A DNA stretch of 64,000 bases from Membranipora membranacea (lineage: Eukaryota > Bryozoa > Gymnolaemata > Cheilostomatida > Membraniporidae), in assembly GCA_914767715.1 (NCBI GenBank), contig OU612071.1, positions 26,719,681-26,783,680 on the forward strand, in the 5' to 3' direction. The notes under the pieces were generated by a model. It was not told where the DNA came from, searched no databases, and worked only from the letters and a program-made list of their open reading frames with translations. Below, in pieces: positions 23,801-32,800 of the stretch; positions within the stretch are counted from its first letter, which is position 1, and the number at the start of each line of letters is the position of its first letter. Both the position numbers and the translations under genes were made by a program.

Positions 23801-26800
23801 AGTCTGAGCCCCCCAGACTTTTGCCCCTTGTCTGACGGCCCCCGGGCGAGAGAAAGTCTGAGAACAATGCAGGATCTTGCTGGAGTTGTCTGCCCTTGAG
23901 TGTTATAAGTTAATCAAGGGGAGCACTAAAACTGCAATATCTATTGATTTCTATTCATGCCACCTACTATATTGCTCCAGGTATGAGAGTTTTCCAGTCA
24001 GACTCTGGCAAAAGTAGCCTCATGTTTGGGAAATACCCATGAGCAGAGATATTCACTGCCAAGTAGTGAAGAAAATGTCAGCCAGAATTTATTTCATTTT
24101 GAATAAGGGCGGTCATTCATGACATTGACAAAAGGTCATACAATGTGTATTATTGGACCCTAGGCTATATGAAGTAAGATTAATGTAGAAATAATGAGAG
24201 GAAAAATCCAAGCATATCCTGCAAAGTGCATCTAGACTAATGACAAGTTTATGAGCTGAGGATGTTTACACATAACCAGGGAACAATCTTTTCTTCCCCT
24301 TGACCTCAGAAACCGGATATAGGACCATAAACATCTACAGGTAAATATAACTAAAAAAGTATTATCATACCATTCTGCGCATGCTCAGCTCTGGGCATGA
24401 GCTGATCTCTGCAAAATTGAGTCTCGGAATTCGGAAGCCATCTGATTGGCTACCTGGTCTGGTGGCACACTCCCAAATGCGTGCGGATTTGTTATTAATA
24501 GTTATCCTCTCTTGTCATTATTAGCTGATTTTTATTGACAGTTTATGCAGGGGATATCCCATTTCCTTCATACAACCTTCCTTCAATTTGTCATCTGCAA
24601 TTGGCGGGTGGGAAATTGGATGAAATGGAGGTTATTTTGAGATCAATTTTAGGTGATTCTACATGTGCAGAAGAAGTTGTAACTCTGTTCAAAGGTAAGT
24701 GAAAGTGTAAAAAGTGGTTAAAGAGGTCACAGAAACATCAATAAGATTTAGAAATGAATGATATTTATTTGGTAGAAGCTAAAAGTTTTAGTAACTCCTC
24801 CATCACCCAGTCACTCACAGTCACACACAACAACAATCAAAAAGTCACACCATCTTTAAATTTTTTCTTTGCCTATACTAGGCCTATATTATATCAGTCC
24901 CTTTTCAGCCACAGGAGGAATTTTATTACCTTAACCTTGCAGTCAAGTTTGCTACTAGGGGTGGTTTTCTACCATATTCATTTCCTTTTTTTTGATTTAT
25001 ACTGCTGTCACTGTGCATGTGGTGCCCTGTGGTAAAGTTAAAAGTAGTATAGAAACCTTCTGTTGTAAGTTTAGTCAACCGGTCAGTCTGGCAGTAGCAT
25101 TTCTGTTCACTCTATAGGCCTATGTATCAATAACCTCTGTTGTAGATGAAATGATAACAGCACAGTCGTTGAAAATGATGACGGATATGGAGGTTGAGAA
25201 GGTACTGGCCATGATAAGAGTCAGAGGAGCTAGAGCTCTAGTGAGAACCAGACTCAAAGATCTGCGGGCTGAAGTGAAGGTAGATGTTCAAACCATGTGC
25301 GCTCACTGAAACATGATTCAAGCACACAGTTGTGTCTGTGTTCTGTATTCCTGTGTTCTGTATTGCTCTTGAGTGGACATATATCACAAGGAAATTGATC
25401 ATCACTTTAAGGAATGTTCTGTGAGAGCACGCGGAGTATAGGATGTCAGTGGGGAGGCGGTTAGCATGCTCTGTCTAATTTTCTACCATTTTTATGCATG
25501 TTGCATCTGGTCTATTTACGGTCGGTTACATACCACTCTGTGCTTACAGTTCTGTCTTTACCAAGTCTTAAAACCTGTTTCGCCATCGGTAGTGGGAAAG
25601 CTAATATTATATTGTCTCAAATGTGATATTTTACGTAACACTGACTGACTATAATCTCAAACTCAAACTTCACATTTTCACTATCAGGAGACTGTAACTG
25701 TAGCCACAGACATTGCCGTTGTCTCAGCTGCTAATCAGCCACCCGCTCAGAAAAGTGATGAAGATGTGATAGTTGTGGAGTCGGTCATTGACGGGCAAGA
25801 CCAATCTGTACCTAAAAAAAGCCGAGAACAGAAGTAGAAATAGATGACTATATAGGTACCTTTATTTCTTTAGCACTTTTCTTATATTCAATTTACATGC
25901 TTTTCATAAAAGGGTCAATTGATGCATAAATTGTGTTAATGTGAAATTTAACTCAATTTGTATGAAAGACTGCTTTGGAAAATGACCTTAGGCTGTCATT
26001 ATGCTGCTATTTATGATTATTTTGTATGTGCGTATGATTATTCTCTGTACCAGCTGACATGTTTAAGCTTATTTGTTGGTCGGACTTTGAATCACTGTGT
26101 GGACACTGGTGGGTTTGTTGTTCTTTGAATTTATGCAATATTATTTTTTTATTTTGCGCAGCAAAAGCTGGTTACGATTATCGAAGACGACTGGAAACCC
26201 TTTGCCAAGAATCAAAGATGGACCAAAAGCATGTCACCTTATCTCTCAACAATGAGAAACGCATGACAGTGTTCTGTTCACCCTGCAACCAAAAACACTC
26301 TGGCTCGAGCATTTAGGCCCAGGGCAGCATGTGCTAGAGCTTCAACCCCTGTGCCTGACGAACAGGAGGATGCCGATGGCAGGGCAGTAGTGGACATTGA
26401 ACCACAGCCAGGTGCTCGGTCTCAGAGGAGGAGACGAGCTATTGTATATGACTGATTAGATTACATTGATTTATTAGATTGACAATCCTCAGTTTTAGCT
26501 AGGTTTTCTTACTTTCTCTTTCAGTATTATTGTACCTAGCTTGTTTGTCTCTCTTTTTTTTTGAAGAATATGTAATTGGTACTTGTACATATAGCCATAA
26601 CATGAGGATAAAAATCTCAAAAATATATGCATGGTTTTATACTGGTTCAAACAATTATACTGTGATGCATCCATATCTTCACAGGCATGCTCCTTAGCTC
26701 TGAAGAAATGAAAGATCCAGCATGTGGTGGTGTTAAGGGGTGCTGAAGTAAGGGGCCTGGATTAGCAAAAATAGGGGTGAATATGAGTCCAACGGACAAA

Positions 26801-29800
26801 GTGGAAAGGGTAATGTAGTCAAATCAAGCAAAGCAGTGTTAGGGGGTAGTGGCTTTGTGGGTGGGGCTAGCATGGTGGGTTTTTTTCTGGTGAGTCCCCC
26901 CCCTTGGATATTAAGTCTTCAATCGCCTACGCCCGCCCTGCATGGTACAGTCTGCTATCAGACACTGACAAAACAAGATTTGAGAGGATCCAGCGCTCTG
27001 TTAGTCAGATTTTGATGCCCTTCACTGACAACTATGAACAGAGGCTTGGCAATGTAGCACTGCAAAATGTGAAAGTGAAGCAGTGAAAACTTCACCAATA
27101 TAGCCGAAGGCAATCATCACCACCTGAACTCTCGTATCAAAATAAATACAAAGAAAAAGTCTGCTCGTAGAGCAAAAATAGATAAATACAGGCCATCCAT
27201 GTGTAGAACCACAAAGAGACAAATAACCTTTTCCCTCTGGCTGGTTTGCGATTTGTCACCAGATAAATATTACAGGAGTGTATTATATATTATATATAAA
27301 TTGACAGGAATATTAACAGATTAATATTTATCTTGTGTCGGTCTTGAGTGGTCCCAATTCATGAACATTAAAGCTGCATTGCTTATAGACATGTGTACCC
27401 GGGTTCGATTCCCACCCTGGTCTGAATTTTGATCATCATCTTATCTGTATGATTATTAGTGTATGAACTCATAATAAGTATGACCATAGACAAAACACAT
27501 GTCTATGGTTGTGACGTACCCCAGGGGAAACATTCCCAATGCCGATTGAAGGCAATCACCCTGGAAGTTTGAGAGGCCATAACTTCCTCAATATTTGGAT
27601 TCTAAAGCTGAAAATCGCTCACATGATAGAATAAAATATGGAGAATAAGATGTGATACAAAAGAGCAGCCTCAAACTAAGTCTTTAAGGCAACATGGACG
27701 CCTTGGCAAGGTGGCTGAAAGGGATAATATTGCACAATTAACAATGAGAGTGTTGATTGTTAGCATTTGCTACTATTATCTTAAATCATTGGTACAGCTC
27801 TATTCATCCTAACAGTCAATGTAATGAATTTTTTAGCAATTTGAGAAGATAACTCTGACAAACAAAAAATCTGTAGTGGTAAACAGTTAATCTGTGTTTA
27901 AATCGGTGTTTAAATCTGTATTGTTCAAAATCGAACGACAAATCTTAACGATTATGAATGGTTTAGCCAATAACAGCGCAGCAGTGATTCTCTAGCCAAT
28001 CAGAGACAAGTTGGGTTGGAAGTTTGTGTTGAAATCGGTTAGGCATGAACAGTGTGTAAATAGCGTATCGTTGACATGTTCACAGACAATGATTATAGAG
28101 CAGATTCATAATCTGTGTCGGAGTTGTTAATTTTAGCCGATTTGTCGGGACGGACGTGTAAACGCAGCTTAAGTGTTTAACCTGAATATCGGTCTGGACA
28201 TATCATAATTGTTTATAGGGGGATGCGGATACTTGGAGAGAGTCAGATGCTAAAATAAAAGGAATCCACTGGGCAAGAAATGCAAACACTGTGACACATG
28301 GTATATGGATATGGAAGGAACCCTTAATAGTCCATAATATGGATGGATCTAAGGTAAAGGGATTCTATCCAGATTTTTTCCTCGCTTTATCTTGATAAAT
28401 AATGTTTTGTTTTTTCGCTTGTCTAAAATTGATCCTGTTATAGATTACTGTTAAGTGGTACAGGCTTTGGGCTGGCCCTAAAGAGTGTTGCAATGTGCTC
28501 TAAATTCTTGAAATGAGGGTATGATACAACCTATGAACTAAAATGCACCCTTGAAACTTGAAGCCATGAACTCGGTCATTGTCTACGCACTTATCAGCCA
28601 TCGACTTTGATCTTGGCCAATATAAACCGAAAAGGTTGTTATAGCGCTTAGTGGCATTCCATTATCAGCTGCATCCATAGCAACAGGTTGATAATGAAAT
28701 GCCACTAACAGACTGATTTTCTCGGTAGTCAGTACAGTAGTTGGAAAGTTAGAAAGTAAACCCATGATTCAAGGGCATATCGTTTTCAGTTTAGGTGTAC
28801 TATTTTCAGCCAGTTACGCAGAGCTGAAATTTTTGACCTCTTTTGACACATGCTGGTAAAACAGTTTTTGAGTAAAGCAAGTAGTGCTGGTAGAACTTGT
28901 TACTTTTCTTTACTGTGAGCCTTTGAATAGGTTTGGGTTGAACTCAAGGTTGAGACCCAACTGGGGAGTGGACACTCTCTTACCTAATTAATATTTATGA
29001 TGATTTTGGGACTGTACACGAGAAAGTAAAGGAGTAGAAGTAAGATCAGTTATCTAATATCACACACACACAGGGGTGGCTTCATGCTGCTGGGGCCGGC
29101 CATGAGGAGGTTGTACTAGAGAAGGCCTCGAAACAGCGTTTGACTCATGGTTTCTAGCTGAAGACCTGTGTGTTGTGCAGTGGTACGCGCACCACTGTAT
29201 GTTGTATCTTGATTCATTTTTTTTTAAATTGAATGAAGTAGGGAGGAATTTTCCTACTTCCCTCATTCACTACTCAGCTTTTTGTGTTTTTAGTCAGCCT
29301 TCCTGCTTGTCGACTGCCAAGGTACAGGAGATACAAGTCATAGCAGTCCTCACCTGGATACAATCATATTCTTCATAAGTCTGCAGCTTGCAAACATCCA
29401 GGTGTTCAATTTATTAAAGCATATGACACCCGAGGACATCCAAAGACTCAAGGTGATCTTTTTTTTTTTATTTAGACATGATTTTAATAATAAGAACGAA
29501 GTAAGTTCCCAGTAGTATAGCTAGATTATTCAGCAGAGGTTTGCGCGTAATTTGAGCAATGTTCTGTCCATCTAAGTTTAGTGTTTTTAGACGGCTGGCA
29601 GTTGTTTGTTGTTGGCTTAACGTGATATATCACCTTTTCAGTTTCTCAGGCACTACTTGTCCCATCTCACAAATTCCTTCACTGACACGTTGCCAGTAGT
29701 ATGACTTACGTTTAATATCGCAAATTTTTTCAAACCTCATGTTCCTAACTTGATTAATTGTACATTAACTAAAATGCATCGAAAACATATAGGCAGCAAT

Positions 29801-32800
29801 GGGCAAAATGATGCAGTAAATTACGTTATGCAAAAGCGTGATGAAAATCTAAGCAGTATTAGGCCTACATGCAAAGCACATTGTTTACAACAATGGATCA
29901 CCTTTTTTGGGTGATTGTTTTGCATGGAAAGAGAAATGTTTATGCTCATAACTTCTCTTCTACTGAATTTATCATCAAACGCCACGATCAAAACCTCGGA
30001 AATACTCTCTAGTTTAATGGAAACTAGTGTGTTAAACATGTTGTTTAACCTATTTTCTGTTTTTTGGCTGAAAAAGAGTGCATGTTTTGGACCAAATAAA
30101 GCTGGTTTAGCCACAAAAATCCAAATATCTCAAGATGTAAAGCCATAATCAACAATCGCTTCGATCAAAACCTAGACAATCTCCTGTTGTTGATCATGCT
30201 GACAACAAATTTGACTGACATCTTTCTGAATTTCTGATTTTTGGCTGGAAAACTTTGACTTAATATAGTTAAAATTTGGGTTATTATCTGTTACAGTTGT
30301 GACAACCAGGATCTGTAAGCTGGTAAGATTATTTATTGAAGTGACAGTACAAGACCAAAATGGTATATTGATTTGGAAATTTTAGTTTCTGCATTATTGG
30401 GGTCGCATGTAATGAGGGGTCAGAAATAGCCCTATTACCATTGCAAAAATCAATTTCAAGTCTCGAAGACAGGAGGCCTAAAATCATAAAGTTTCACCAA
30501 AATGTCACTCCTTCAGTTAGTGCCATGCCTTCTCTATATGGTGAAAGCATAAACTAATCAAATACCTCAAAAACAAGGCACAGAGGGCACAATTTAAATA
30601 GGGCACTTTTTGCCCCAAAATGAGCTTCCAGAGGTCACTGCGACTCAACGTCAAATATTTGGGAGGTTTCAACTGTGAAAATAACTATTAGACATGATCA
30701 CCAATACAATATTAAAAAGTTTTAAAAAGCGATAGATCTAACTTATAAGAAGCAATGATGGATTTTTGAGCAAAAATTAATATCAAACTGTTCATGACAA
30801 GCAGTTAAATCTTTTACAATTTGTACGCCCAAAATCCGAACAAAATTGATCGAGTTGCCAATAAAAAAAACCCAGTATGTAAACTCTATCGCTACTACAA
30901 TTCACTGTTGTAATGTCAACCTAAGTGCCTCGATGCTAATTATCCATATATTGCTCAGACGGCTGCATTGTTGCGATAGTGGCACTATCAAGCACTCTAT
31001 GGTTCCATGCTTCGATTTTGTGGTTCACTCCAATTTCGAATGGTTAGAATCCAGTGGATTCTGACCATTCCCATGATGGGAAAAACATGAAAAGAATCTG
31101 CCACGGCCGGGACTTGAACCCTTTAAAGGCATTTTGTGCAACCATTCAGCCACGCCGCCAATCAGAAATTTTGTTGAATAAACACGGTATAGATATTCGC
31201 ATCCAAAAAGTCATTCGTCACAATCGGAATTTGATTTTAATGCTATTCCATGGGGCGATTACTCCCGAAATCCTTACAAAATCGAACCTTGGAAACATAG
31301 AAATCAAATTGAATTGAGTGTTTGATAATGTAATGAACTCTCATTTTAGCCGCCAGTGCACTTAAACTAATATATTGTCCAGTCTAGGTATGTTATTTGG
31401 TCAAGTTTGATTTTTAGCTAGATCCAATAACTGACACTAAGTTTTATACTCATATTATTTCTCCACAAAAAGCCATACTGTGTATTTTAACACTGATCCA
31501 TGAATTCATATCAATGCATGCACTGATATAGAATTCCTTGGTGGTAAAAATCACAGTATAGCAATTTGCGACAAAGTTCTATCACCCAGTGTCAGTAACA
31601 GAATCTAGTAAAATAATTTTTGTGTTACACATCGCATGGCGTCTCAGTACTTTGAGTATATGCAACCAATCAGTTCAGGATGGTTATTTTTGTTCCATAA
31701 CTACTGAACTAATTAGTTTGAATGTGCTTGAGTTTTCAAACTGAAAAGTTACCCCACCCACACTGGGTAAGAGTTAGCTTCTATAGGTAAAGTTTAAACA
31801 GGTCAACTTGGTCTCTGCGTGGCACTGTCTTTATGGTGCCGAGAGACTTGAGCCTTGTGTCAATATGCAAGCAGTGTGAAAACTCAGGCAAGCTGCTTTA
31901 TAAAATTTTTACAAGTGGTCGGCTGTAGCATTGCCAAACCGACAAATAGAAAAAATTCATTCCTATAAACCATACATCAATTGCCCTGTGCTTGTGGGGG
32001 GTCAGATATGTTTCCCTAATCCTCATATTATATATAATGTATATAAATCAGTGAACGAATGTATATAGCTCATATATCATCAAACTTTTGTCTTCTCACC
32101 AACAGATGTGTCAGGAATATTCAGATGCCACTGGAGCAGCGCTGTTTGACAGATTGGTATTTATGATCAGAGATTGGGAGCATGATGATGATGTTGGTGA
32201 AAGAAGAAACCACTTTGACATTAAAAAGGTATACTAGGAATACATGAAAATTAATAACAACTATGTTACCGATTTTGGAGAACTATCCCTAGAAGTAGGT
32301 CAAATCTGTCTTTTTTATGACAGAAGGGGTACAGGCTCAATCATGCAAATGGGAAGTTCAACACCATAAATTTATTGTATTGTGCTCATCACTTGTTCGC
32401 ATGTATCATACAACGTCAATCATTAAAGTAAGATAGCGTCTGAGAAGATTGATTGACAACACCTTTTGTTATCCAATTGGAGGATGAAGCAACGTCCACT
32501 GCTGTGAGAAAGACAGCCGCGGGTATCAGCAAGGCTTTCCAGGAAATCACTACTTTCATGATGCCAATGCCGCCAACACGTGTAAGGAAAGCATCAGAGG
32601 AAGATAACTTACGTGTGTCAGGTAAGCACATCTATATTATGAAACTGTCACTGAGGAAGGTTTTGTCTATTTTTGAGGTTAGTCTCATGACTTCATTAGC
32701 AATAGCATAGTTCACTAGCATAAACCACAGGGTCAGTCTGTATGAATACACTATTGAAGAGCATTCTGTCGTCAATTGAAGATCTCCCCGATGAGATGGG

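Larger units (their letters stand above)
19054..27878. mobile_element. CACTA (EnSpm)-like DNA transposon, about 8.8 kb, in a GTPase intron
   Basis: The left end starts CACTACAGATTTTG and the right end finishes with the inverse, AATCTGTAGTG. Both are directly flanked by GTA (19051-19053 and 27879-27881), a 3-bp target duplication as expected for CACTA elements. The terminal inverted repeats extend inward with indels for more than 200 bp: left to about 19320, right from about 27690-27878, with a further matching piece near 27330-27360. The interior holds a decayed SAM-like gene, LINE pieces, SINE/U2-like retroposons and a TTAA-flanked element. No transposase was recognised, so it is probably non-autonomous or decayed. 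Confidence 0.72.

Noticed and set aside
29821-30148. Overlapping ORFs on both strands within the TTAA-flanked element
   Set aside because: They are not conserved with the other copy at 21539-22655, which carries different stops, so they are not coding.
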